Of a stretch of DNA of 49,518 bases, positions 36,654 to 44,225 are shown one piece after another (within the stretch, counting starts at the first letter, position 1; each line of letters opens with the position of its first letter). The position numbers and the translations under genes are program-made. Source of the DNA: Ferrovibrio sp. (GTDB lineage Bacteria; Pseudomonadota; Alphaproteobacteria; Ferrovibrionales; Ferrovibrionaceae); NCBI RefSeq assembly GCF_002796975.1, contig NZ_PEKV01000010.1, positions 111,300-160,817 on the forward strand, written 5' to 3'. The notes below the pieces were generated by a model, which saw only the letters and a list, made by a program, of their open reading frames with translations, had not been told where the DNA came from and did no database searches.

Positions 36654-39575
36654 GTGACCGAGATCAAGACTTCCGCCAAGGGCCGCATCCTCTGCGTGCT
36701 GGGCCCGACCAATACCGGCAAGACCCATCTGGCCGTCGAACGCATGCTGAGTCATCGCAGCGGCATCATCGGTCTGCCGCTGCGGCTGCTGGCCCGGGAA
36801 ATCTACGATCGCGCCGTCCAGATCAAAGGCGACCGCGCCGTGGCGCTGGTGACCGGCGAGGAAAAGATCATCCCGCGCGGCGCACAGTGGTTCGTCTGCA
36901 CCGTCGAAGCCATGCCGCTCGACCGCGCATACGACTTCCTCGCCATCGACGAAGTGCAGCTGGCGGCCGATGCCGAGCGCGGCCATGTCTTCACGGATCG
37001 TTTGCTGCAGGCGCGCGGCACGGAAGAAACCATGTTCCTCGGCGCCGACACCATGCGCGGCCTGATCCGGCGGCTGGTGCCGAATGCCGAATTCATCGCC
37101 CGGCCGCGTCTGTCGCAGCTGTCTTACGCCGGCGCCAAGAAACTCTCGCGACTGCCCAAACGCTCGGCCATCGTGGCCTTCTCGGCCAGCGACGTCTATG
37201 CCATCGCCGAGCAGGTGCGGCGCCAGCGCGGCGGTGCCGCCGTGGTGCTGGGGGCGCTCAGCCCGCGCGCGCGCAATGCGCAGGTAGCGCTGTTCCAGAA
37301 TCGCGATGTCGATGTGATGGTGGCGACCGATGCCATCGGCATGGGGCTTAATCTCGATATCGAACATATGGCCTTCGCCGAGATGACCAAGTTCGATGGC
37401 GTCGGCATGCGGCCGCTGATGCCGGCCGAAGTGGCGCAGATCGCCGGCCGCGCCGGCCGTCACATGCGCAACGGCACCTTCGGCACCACGGCCGATTGCC
37501 CGGCCATGGACCCCGACCTGATCGAGCGGATCGAGAACCATCGCTTCGAGCCGGTGAATGCGGCGCGCTGGCGCAACACCGATCTGGATTTCCGCAGCGT
37601 GGAGGCCCTGGTCCGCACGCTGGAACTTCCGCCGCCGCGCGAGGGCCTGACGCGCGGCCGCGATGCCGACGATCTGCTGTCGCTGCAGGCGCTGCGCGAA
37701 GATGCCGCGGTGCAGGAGCGCGCGACTTCGAAGGACCGTGTCGAACTGCTGTGGCAGGTCTGCGCGATTCCGGATTTCGCCAAGGATCTGCATGACAGCC
37801 ATGCGCGGCTGTTGAGCCAGCTATATGTGCATCTGTGCGACCGCAACGGCAAGCTGCCGTCGGACTGGGTGGCCGGACAGCTGCGCAACATCGACCGCAC
37901 CGATGGCGATATCGACACGCTGTCGCAAAGGCTGGCGCATATCCGCACATGGACCACCGTCACCCATCGCGGCGGCTGGATGGACGATGCCGCAAGCTGG
38001 CAGGGCAAGACCCGGTCCATCGAAGACCGCCTGTCGGATGCGCTGCATGAAAAGCTGACCGAGCGCTTTGTCGACCGCCGCACCAGCGTGCTGAGCCGCG
38101 GTCTGGAGGAAGATGCCGCCGCCCTCGACGTGAAACTGGGCGAGGATGACGCGCTGACCGTGGAAGGCGAGATCATCGGCCATCTGCATGGCCTGCGCTT
38201 CCGACCGGTCGGCCATGACACGGTGGAGCAGCGCCGCATCCTGCGCTCAGCCGCCCTGCGCGTGCTGGGCCCGGCGCTGGCGGAGCGCGCCGCCGCGCTG
38301 GTGGAACTGCCCGACGAGGCCTTTGCCCTGTCGCCCGAAGGCGGCATCCAGCGCATCACGCCGGAGAAGGACGCCGTCATGCTGGCGGTGCTGGCCAAGG
38401 GCAGCGAGATGCTGGAGCCGAAGGTCAGTCTGCTGGCCGACGACCAGCTGCCCGGCGAGACACGCAAGGCAGTGGAAGAAAAGCTGACCGGCTGGCTGAA
38501 GCGCCATCTGCGCCAGCATCTGGGCGACCTGTACCGGCTGCGCGATGCCGAGCTGAAAGGCGCGGCGCGCGGGCTGGCTTTCCAGCTGGCCGAGAATCTC
38601 GGCGCACTGAAACGCGACGACGTCTCGGACCTGGTGCGCAACATGGGTCAGGCCGAGCGACATCCTTTGCGCAAGATGGGCGTCAGCTTCGGCGAGACGC
38701 ATATCCTCGCCACCAAGCTGCTGAAGCCGAAGCCGACGCAGCTGAAGACGCTGCTCTGGGCGATCTTCAACAGCAAGGAACCGGAGGCGCCGCCGACGCC
38801 GGGGCTCACATCCGTGCCGCTGCTGGAATGGCGCGATGACGCCTGGTGGCTGGCGGCGGGATTCTTACGCGCCGGACGCCAGGCCTATCGCCTGGACATC
38901 GTGCAGCGCATCGCCGAAGGCGGGCGCCAGGCCGAGATGGCCTCGCGCCAGTATTTCAGGAAAGACCCGGCGGGACATGACAGGCCGAAAGGCGGAAGGG
39001 CGGGAGAGCCGAAGCCCGAGGCTGCAGTTGTTGCGGAAACGCCGGCTGAAGACATGCATGTGGAAGAGACACCGGCCAGCCAGGCACCGGCAGAAGAGGT
39101 GCTGGTGGAAGCCGCCGCCGTGCCGGATCCGGCAGCGGAAGGCGCTTCGCTCGCCGCACTGGCTGAAAGCGTGAAAGCCGAAACCGCACCGGATGCCGCG
39201 CGGGATGTCGCACCGGATGTCGTACCGGCCGAAGCAGCCCCCAAACTATCCGGGCCGAAAAAGCGTCTCGGCCCGCCGGGCAGCTTCGTTGCCGATACCG
39301 CCTGGATGAACCTGGCCGGCTGCGGACCAGATGAGTTGCAGCGTCTGCTCTGGGCACTGGGCTACAAGACCATTACCGCGCGCGATCCCGAGACGAAGGA
39401 AGACGTGACGCTGTACCTGCGCTCGCACAAGGCCATCGTCGCCAAGCGCGAACGCGAGCAGGAAAAGCGCAAGGCGGATGAGGCGAAGATGGCGGATTCA
39501 CCCTTCGCGGCGCTGATGGCGCTCAAGCAGCAGCCGCAGAAACCGCCGCACAAGGGCGGCGGCAAGCGGCGCTGA
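36654..39575 (+). CDS. SUV3-type DExH RNA helicase
   Basis: About 973 residues. It is related to mitochondrial SUV3, which unwinds RNA in degradosomes. Walker A GPTNTGKTHLAVE, motif II AIDEVQLAAD, and C-terminal helicase motifs VATDAIGMGLNLDIEH and QIAGRAGRH. The middle third is a helical SUV3-like domain. After it comes an Ala/Glu/Pro-rich linker (about residues 780-870) and a C-terminal block (LGPPGSFVADTAWMNLAGCG...DELQRLLWALGYK) ending in a basic tail. GTG 36654 is preferred because ATG 36606 lies on the promoter -10 box; annotators may use 36606. This protein is common in alphaproteobacteria, where its RNA targets are unknown. Confidence 0.92.
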   Translation: MTEIKTSAKGRILCVLGPTNTGKTHLAVERMLSHRSGIIGLPLRLLAREIYDRAVQIKGDRAVALVTGEEKIIPRGAQWFVCTVEAMPLDRAYDFLAIDEVQLAADAERGHVFTDRLLQARGTEETMFLGADTMRGLIRRLVPNAEFIARPRLSQLSYAGAKKLSRLPKRSAIVAFSASDVYAIAEQVRRQRGGAAVVLGALSPRARNAQVALFQNRDVDVMVATDAIGMGLNLDIEHMAFAEMTKFDGVGMRPLMPAEVAQIAGRAGRHMRNGTFGTTADCPAMDPDLIERIENHRFEPVNAARWRNTDLDFRSVEALVRTLELPPPREGLTRGRDADDLLSLQALREDAAVQERATSKDRVELLWQVCAIPDFAKDLHDSHARLLSQLYVHLCDRNGKLPSDWVAGQLRNIDRTDGDIDTLSQRLAHIRTWTTVTHRGGWMDDAASWQGKTRSIEDRLSDALHEKLTERFVDRRTSVLSRGLEEDAAALDVKLGEDDALTVEGEIIGHLHGLRFRPVGHDTVEQRRILRSAALRVLGPALAERAAALVELPDEAFALSPEGGIQRITPEKDAVMLAVLAKGSEMLEPKVSLLADDQLPGETRKAVEEKLTGWLKRHLRQHLGDLYRLRDAELKGAARGLAFQLAENLGALKRDDVSDLVRNMGQAERHPLRKMGVSFGETHILATKLLKPKPTQLKTLLWAIFNSKEPEAPPTPGLTSVPLLEWRDDAWWLAAGFLRAGRQAYRLDIVQRIAEGGRQAEMASRQYFRKDPAGHDRPKGGRAGEPKPEAAVVAETPAEDMHVEETPASQAPAEEVLVEAAAVPDPAAEGASLAALAESVKAETAPDAARDVAPDVVPAEAAPKLSGPKKRLGPPGSFVADTAWMNLAGCGPDELQRLLWALGYKTITARDPETKEDVTLYLRSHKAIVAKREREQEKRKADEAKMADSPFAALMALKQQPQKPPHKGGGKRR

Positions 39576-39657
39576 CCGCGTTTACCATCGACCTGAACCC
39601 TGAGGAGTAAGCGATCCTTGGCATGAGGATTGCTCCGTTCTCCCTGTCGCCACACAA

Positions 39658-39700
39658 CGATGCAGCGAAACCCGCAGTCCATGCGGTTTCCGCTGCATCG
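39658..39700. other. Long hairpin upstream of the unknown gene at 39784
   Basis: CGATGCAGCGAAACC (39658-39672) pairs with GGTTTCCGCTGCATCG (39685-39700) over 15 bp with one bulged base and a 12-base loop. No T run follows, so it is more likely a leader structure or operator than a simple terminator of the helicase transcript. Confidence 0.6.
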
Positions 39701-39783
39701 CCGTGCCGGCAGATTCTGCCCGGGCGCGCCTCCGGCCCGGCAGGCTTTGCCAAGGTAGTGCGGGACTTCAGAGGGGATTAACC

Positions 39784-40458
39784 ATGCGAATCGAAACCGG
39801 CAGTCTCAGCCAGACCGGCAGCAGTAAACGATCCTGCAGCGGCGATTTCGCCGCCATGCTGTATGACGGCCGCTTCTCGGCGCAGGATCTGGCCGGCAAA
39901 CAGACCGCCGTGGATGCGATCCGTGACAGCGCCAGCGCCAGCGTGGCGCGCGGCGGCGCGAAGGGTTTTCTCGCCGGCTTGACGGCTCAGGATCTGACGC
40001 TGCTGCAACAGGCCAGGGGCCTGGCGGATACGATCAATGTCGCGTCGCTGTCGGAGGAAGGCGCGGCCAACCTGTTGCTGGGGCGCGATATGCAGGTCGA
40101 CCTGAATAACGACGGCATCGTCGAGGTCGGTGCTGGCAGGATGATGACGTTTCCGCCGCCGAATGCGCCGCAGGCTGCGAAGGATGCGTGGGCAGCGGCC
40201 ACCGCCGGAATGAGCGAACGCGACCGGATGAGTCTGAGCGGCTATATCGGCCTGCCGCTGCTGTTGCCGGGAAGTGGTAGTACCGTGCCATCGATGGGCG
40301 ACCTGGCTGCAGCGGATTTCGACTGGGGCGATCTGGTTGCCCGCCTGCTGCGGGGTATTGAAGGCGACCGGGCGTATAACGCGCCGGCACAGATAGATAT
40401 GCTGGAAGCTGGCGTCAGCCGTTTCGGCGACGAGCTGAAGTCGCGCGGCCTCGGCTAG
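39784..40458 (+). CDS. Hypothetical protein with one EF-hand-like loop
   Basis: A 224-residue protein without signal peptide or membrane helix. Residues around 108-120 read VDLNNDGIVEVGAGR, which resembles a calcium-binding EF-hand/dockerin loop (D-x-N-x-D-G), though one loop alone is weak evidence. The rest is helical and Ala/Leu/Gly-rich. ATG 39784 has GAGGGG about 8 bases upstream. Convergent with the next gene. No family recognised. Confidence 0.7.
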   Translation: MRIETGSLSQTGSSKRSCSGDFAAMLYDGRFSAQDLAGKQTAVDAIRDSASASVARGGAKGFLAGLTAQDLTLLQQARGLADTINVASLSEEGAANLLLGRDMQVDLNNDGIVEVGAGRMMTFPPPNAPQAAKDAWAAATAGMSERDRMSLSGYIGLPLLLPGSGSTVPSMGDLAAADFDWGDLVARLLRGIEGDRAYNAPAQIDMLEAGVSRFGDELKSRGLG

Positions 40459-40466
40459 GTCCCAGA

Positions 40467-40973
40467 TTACAGGCGCAGCTGCGTGCCGGTTTCGGCCAGG
40501 CGCAAGGCCGTGAGCAGGCGCTGCATGGCGGCGTCGATGTCGCTCATGGCGACGGCATCCAGCACCCAGTCGCGCTGCTGGGCGACCAAATCGCCCTGCA
40601 CCACCTGGAGTTCGAGCACGATCAGGCCGAGGAACTGCAGGCGTTCGGCCACCGGCAGTTTCGCCAGCGGCGAATGATGGCCGATGGAATAAGGACCGAG
40701 CAGGTCGCGCACATGCTGGCCGATGCCGCGTTCTTCGCTGATCGCCTGCAGATCGGCCGCCGTGACCGGCGCGATGGCATGCAGGTTGGTCTGGGCGGCC
40801 ACGAGGCAGAGCAGGCCGTGATAGGCATTCTCGATGGTGGCGATCCAGTCTTCCAGCGGAGCGATGCCGGCGGTCATGGCCGGCGTGATCGAGGCCACGC
40901 CGATGAAGCTGGCGCCGTCGTGCAGATGCCGGCGGGCGAGGTCGATATAGGACTGCGAGCTGGTGGACGGCAT
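40467..40973 (-). CDS. Hypothetical cytoplasmic protein
   Basis: A 168-residue, mostly helical protein with no recognised domain, signal peptide or membrane helix. Features include a histidine-containing stretch (RRHLHDGASFIGVAS) and YSIGHHSPLAKLPVAERLQF. ATG 40973 is used because AGGAGCG lies 8-9 bases upstream; the extension to 41072 reads through sequence near the tRNA and is not protein-like. Confidence 0.7.
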   Translation of the reverse strand: MPSTSSQSYIDLARRHLHDGASFIGVASITPAMTAGIAPLEDWIATIENAYHGLLCLVAAQTNLHAIAPVTAADLQAISEERGIGQHVRDLLGPYSIGHHSPLAKLPVAERLQFLGLIVLELQVVQGDLVAQQRDWVLDAVAMSDIDAAMQRLLTALRLAETGTQLRL

Positions 40974-41211
40974 GCGGGCGCTCCTGGCTGCCGGCGACCC
41001 GAGGCTGGGACAGGCGTCGCACAGAAGGGCGTCGTCCGGCGAAAGACACTCTGCCACTGCGCCGGGGACCACACGCAGTTACTTTTCGGATATGCCGGAA
41101 TCGACCGGAAAAATGCGCGCCGGCCAGGCCGTTGCCGGCTGCGCCAGTGCACGGTGGATGGGGGCGGCGGGTTGCGACCCGGCGGCACAGGCGCTAGGGT
41201 CCGCCGCGTGC

Positions 41212-41288
41212 GTCTCCGTAGCTCAGCTGGATAGAGCGGCTGCGTCCTAAGCAGCGGGTCGGGAGTTCGAATCTCTCCGGGGACGCCA
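41212..41288 (+). tRNA. tRNA-Arg (anticodon CCT)
   Basis: A 77-base cloverleaf: acceptor GTCTCCG (41212-41218) with CGGGGAC (41278-41284), discriminator G and encoded CCA (41286-41288). D-arm GCTC...GAGC (41221-41237). Anticodon stem GCTGC/GCAGC with loop GTCCTAA, giving anticodon CCT (41246-41248) that reads AGG. T-arm GGGAG-TTCGAAT-CTCTC (41261-41277). Confidence 0.95.
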
Positions 41289-41477
41289 TTCCAACTGAAG
41301 TGCCGGAAATTCAAGCCGGACTCCGGATTTTCGCCCCGACAATGCGTTTTCCGTGAAATGGAGGCGCTCCGGGCGATTGGAGTATAAAGCCCTGCCACTC
41401 ATCTCGGAAAAAGAGCTCCGACATCTAGCCGGCCGCTCATTCGCAGCAACCCGAGCAAACTGCGATAATTCTTTTGT

Positions 41478-41491
41478 TTGACCTGGCGCAA
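41478..41491 (+). promoter_or_regulatory. Candidate FNR-type box
   Basis: TTGAC-CTGG-CGCAA compares with the FNR/Dnr consensus TTGAT-N4-ATCAA: the left half matches four of five and the right half three of five positions. It lies 58 bases before the start of the DUF6455-like/hemN operon, a sensible distance for an anaerobic activator site. Confidence 0.45.
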
Positions 41492-41548
41492 TGATGTTCT
41501 GGACGTCGCCGCTATCCTGCAGACATCGAACATCGATGGAGGCCGGCA

Positions 41549-41971
41549 ATGCGGAAACATGTTCTTCCAGACCCGCTACATCAGGCGTTTGCGGGGTCCA
41601 TGCGCTGGCTACGTCAGGCCGCCAAAGCCGCCACCCGCAGCGCTGAATGGGACAGCCTCTCACCGGACACGCGCCGCCAGGTATGCGCTGACTTCAACCT
41701 CAGTGAAACCGATATGGCTCTCGCGGCCCGCACCGGCGGTGGCAGTCGCGAACTTGCGACACTCCTGAGCCGCCCCGCACTCCGCCACCTCTCCTACCCG
41801 ACGGATGTGCTGCGCGACCTGCAGCGCGTCTGCACGTTCTGTCCGGAACGCAAGCGCTGCCGCGCCTGGCAGGCAAGTGCCGGCGCGGCGGCGAAATGGC
41901 CCGCCTTCTGCTCCAACGCCTATACCTTTGCCAGCTTGCAGCGCTCGGCGACATCCATCGCACGCCAGTAA
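41549..41971 (+). CDS. DUF6455-like four-cysteine protein 1
   Basis: A 140-residue cytoplasmic protein. Its C-terminal part carries Cys95, Cys98, Cys104 and Cys121 (CTFCPERKRC...FCSNAYTF), spacing C-X2-C-X5-C-X16-C, suited to binding an Fe-S cluster or zinc. The N-terminal half has LSPDTRRQVCADFNLSETD, a helical segment that could be helix-turn-helix-like. ATG 41549 follows GGAGG. The next gene is a shorter paralogue 6 bases away with identical cysteine spacing, then hemN. A role in anaerobic or redox sensing is inferred from context. Confidence 0.82.
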   Translation: MRKHVLPDPLHQAFAGSMRWLRQAAKAATRSAEWDSLSPDTRRQVCADFNLSETDMALAARTGGGSRELATLLSRPALRHLSYPTDVLRDLQRVCTFCPERKRCRAWQASAGAAAKWPAFCSNAYTFASLQRSATSIARQ

Positions 41972-41977
41972 CGCGCC

Positions 41978-42226
41978 ATGACCCTTTTTGCAGCTCTTGA
42001 TCGGCGCAGCGGCTTGTTGCACCGCATGATGGAGCGGTTCGGCATCGATATCGAAAAGGCCGCCCGTGTCGCGCTGGGCACCCAGTTGAGCAATGCGGCG
42101 CGAAGCTGTGCCTTCTGCCGCTACACCCGCGAATGCCGCCAATGGCTGGACAGCGACACCGACGACGACAGGTGGCGCGGCTTCTGCCCCAATGCGCAGC
42201 GTTTCGAACGATTGCGGCAGCTCTGA
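41978..42226 (+). CDS. DUF6455-like four-cysteine protein 2
   Basis: An 82-residue protein with Cys44, Cys47, Cys53 and Cys70 (CAFCRYTRECRQWL...GFCPNAQRF), the same C-X2-C-X5-C-X16-C spacing as the preceding gene. The segment FCPNAxxFxxL is typical of DUF6455. The N-terminal 40 residues are helical and amphipathic. It starts 6 bases after its paralogue and its stop overlaps the hemN start by one base, so all three are translated together. No function is known. Confidence 0.85.
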   Translation: MTLFAALDRRSGLLHRMMERFGIDIEKAARVALGTQLSNAARSCAFCRYTRECRQWLDSDTDDDRWRGFCPNAQRFERLRQL

Positions 42227-43629
42227 TGCCGGCCGTGCCCCCGGAATCCGCAATGCCCGACCTGCCGCGCGATCTCGCCCCGCGCCTGGCCGCCCTGGCG
42301 GCCGGCGACCGCGATGTGCCGCGTTACACCTCCTATCCGACCGCGCCGCATTTCAATCCCGCACACGACGACGCGGACTGGCGCAACTGGCTTGGCGCGG
42401 TACCGGAGCAGGCGCCGCTGTCCCTGTATCTGCATGTCCCTTTCTGCCGCAGCATGTGCTGGTATTGCGGCTGCGCCACGCAGATCGCCAAGGGCGACGA
42501 TGCCATCGGGCATTATGTCGACGCGCTGCTGACCGAGATCGCCCTGGTGGCGCAGTATCTGCCGCCGCAGGCGCGGGTCAGCCAGATCCACTGGGGGGGC
42601 GGCACGCCCACCATCCTCGGCGCCGCCGGCCTGCAGCGGGTCACCGACCGGCTGGCCGGACTGTTCGCTTTCGATCCCGGCATCGAGATCGCCGTGGAGG
42701 TCGACCCCCGCCGCTTCGACACAGACCTTGCACGGGGCTTCGCCAGCTGTGGTGTGAACCGCGCCAGCCTGGGCGTGCAGAGTTTCGATCCCCTGGTGCA
42801 GCAGGCGATCAACCGGATCCAGCCCTTCGGCGATGTGCAGCGATCCGTCGGCCTGCTGCGGCAGAACGGTATCGCATCGATCAATTTCGACATTCTCTAC
42901 GGTCTGCCCCGGCAGGACGAGCACAGCCTGGCGGATACGATCGAACAAGCCATGCTGCTGCAGCCCGAGCGCCTGGCGCTGTTCGGCTATGCCCATGTGC
43001 CGTGGATGCGCGCGCATCAGAAGCGGATCGATGCCGCCGCGCTGCCAGACCATGATCTGCGGCTGCGCCAGTTTCTTCTGGCCGAAGCGCAGCTGAACCG
43101 CTCAGGTTATGCCAGCATCGGTCTCGACCACTTTGCCCGGGCCGGCGATCCGCTGGCGGTGGCTGCGTGGAGCGGCCGTCTGCATCGCAATTTCCAGGGC
43201 TATACCACCGACGGCGCTGGCACGCTGATCGGCTTCGGCGCCTCTGCGATCAGCCAGCTGCCGCAGGGTTATATCGCCAATCTGCGCGGCGTCGCGGCCT
43301 GGCGGCGCAAAATCGGCACAGCTGCGCTGCCGGTCGAGCGGATGCGGGCACTGACGCCCGAGGACCGGATGCGCGGCCGAATTATCGAGCAGCTGATGTG
43401 CAACCTGCATGTCGATCTGAATGCCGAAGCCGCGCAGTTCGGTCTGGATGCGCAGCCGCTGCATGACGATCTGATTGCACTGCAGCCGATCGCGGCGGCC
43501 GGCTTCCTCACCATCGAGGACGGCGTGGTTGCAGTGCATCCGCAGGGACGCCTGCTATTGCGACAAATATGCAGTGCCTTCGACAGCTATCTGCCGCGCG
43601 TGAATACGATTCGGCATGCCGCAGCATAA
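42226..43629 (+). CDS. hemN: Oxygen-independent coproporphyrinogen III dehydrogenase
   Basis: A 467-residue radical SAM enzyme that converts coproporphyrinogen III to protoporphyrinogen IX without oxygen. Radical SAM motif CRSMCWYCGC (C-X3-C-X2-C), preceded by LYLHVPFC; then HWGGGTPT, NRASLGVQSFDPLVQQAINR and DILYGLPRQ. The N-terminus has VPRYTSYPTAPHF, diagnostic for HemN proper. ATG 42226 overlaps the preceding stop; ATG 42253 is an alternative start. Haem made this way is needed for the c-type cytochromes NapB and NapC encoded just downstream. Confidence 0.95.
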   Translation: MPAVPPESAMPDLPRDLAPRLAALAAGDRDVPRYTSYPTAPHFNPAHDDADWRNWLGAVPEQAPLSLYLHVPFCRSMCWYCGCATQIAKGDDAIGHYVDALLTEIALVAQYLPPQARVSQIHWGGGTPTILGAAGLQRVTDRLAGLFAFDPGIEIAVEVDPRRFDTDLARGFASCGVNRASLGVQSFDPLVQQAINRIQPFGDVQRSVGLLRQNGIASINFDILYGLPRQDEHSLADTIEQAMLLQPERLALFGYAHVPWMRAHQKRIDAAALPDHDLRLRQFLLAEAQLNRSGYASIGLDHFARAGDPLAVAAWSGRLHRNFQGYTTDGAGTLIGFGASAISQLPQGYIANLRGVAAWRRKIGTAALPVERMRALTPEDRMRGRIIEQLMCNLHVDLNAEAAQFGLDAQPLHDDLIALQPIAAAGFLTIEDGVVAVHPQGRLLLRQICSAFDSYLPRVNTIRHAAA

Positions 43630-43643
43630 CAGGTTGCCTTCGT

Positions 43644-43671
43644 CGGGAATCTGCGCAAAAGTTTATTCCCG
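43644..43671. promoter_or_regulatory. Inverted repeat upstream of napE
   Basis: CGGGAAT (43644-43650) and ATTCCCG (43665-43671) with a 14-base AT-rich centre, in the 96-base gap between hemN and napE. It could be an operator for the nap operon or a weak hemN terminator. Confidence 0.4.
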
Positions 43672-43725
43672 TCGCCACGATGACGGCTTTATGCAGACCG
43701 CACGTCCTGCCCGGGAGAGTCCCCG

Positions 43726-43899
43726 ATGCCTGTGCAAGTCTCCACGAACGAGCCGGAGCAGGTTGTCCGGCGTCGCGAATGGTTCGTCTTCCTTTTTCTT
43801 ACCTTTGTCGTGGCACCCGCGACCGCGGTTGCCATCGTTGGAAGCTACGGCCTTGCCGTCTGGATTTTCCAGATGGTCGCCGGGCCGCCGACAGGATGA
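43726..43899 (+). CDS. napE: Periplasmic nitrate reductase small membrane subunit NapE
   Basis: A 57-residue protein with one membrane helix. The sequence RRREWFVFLFLTFVVAPATA continuing VAIVGSYGLAVWIFQMVAG matches NapE closely. NapE is a small inner-membrane component of unknown exact role found at the head of nap operons. ATG 43726 is preceded by GGAGAG. The gene is short and easily missed. napD begins 7 bases after the stop. Confidence 0.9.
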   Translation: MPVQVSTNEPEQVVRRREWFVFLFLTFVVAPATAVAIVGSYGLAVWIFQMVAGPPTG

Positions 43900-43906
43900 G
43901 GCCGCC

Positions 43907-44212
43907 ATGTCCTCCACAGATGCAGATTTCAATCCCCGCCGGCGCGCGCTTCTGACCGGCCGGCTGGAGACGCATATCTCCAGCCTCGTCATTCATGCGC
44001 TGCCGGCACGGCTCGACGCCGTGCAGCGCGCGATCGCGCGCGTGCCGGGTGCCGTGATCGACGCCACGTCGCCCGCAGGCAAACTGGTGGTCACGCTCGA
44101 AACCGCCAGCGAACAGGATATTGCCAGCCATCTCGGCCAGATCCAGTCGATCAAGGGCGTGCTCGCCGCAACGCTCGTCTATCACCAGGTTGAAACGTCC
44201 GCCGACGAATGA
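43907..44212 (+). CDS. napD: NapA maturation chaperone NapD
   Basis: A 101-residue ferredoxin-fold chaperone that binds the Tat signal of NapA and holds it back until the cofactor is inserted. Core motif [19 protein letters not shown], then RVPGAVIDA and GKLVVTLE. It carries about 20 extra N-terminal residues including [11 protein letters not shown], which looks like the start of NapF-type proteins rather than the usual NapD start. GAGG precedes ATG 43907. napA follows after 13 bases. Confidence 0.93.
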   Translation: MSSTDADFNPRRRALLTGRLETHISSLVIHALPARLDAVQRAIARVPGAVIDATSPAGKLVVTLETASEQDIASHLGQIQSIKGVLAATLVYHQVETSADE

Positions 44213-44225
44213 GGGGTTGCCCCCA

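Noticed and set aside
41020..41072. A tRNA-like stretch on the minus strand (GGCGCAGTGGCAGAGTG)
   Set aside because: It resembles a D-arm, but no anticodon arm, T-arm or CCA end can be folded around it.
40874..41663. Two minus-strand open frames covering tRNA-Arg
   Set aside because: They translate the antisense of the tRNA (ending in the familiar RRDSNSRPAA and GEIRTPDPLLRTQ tRNA-derived peptides), a classic false gene.
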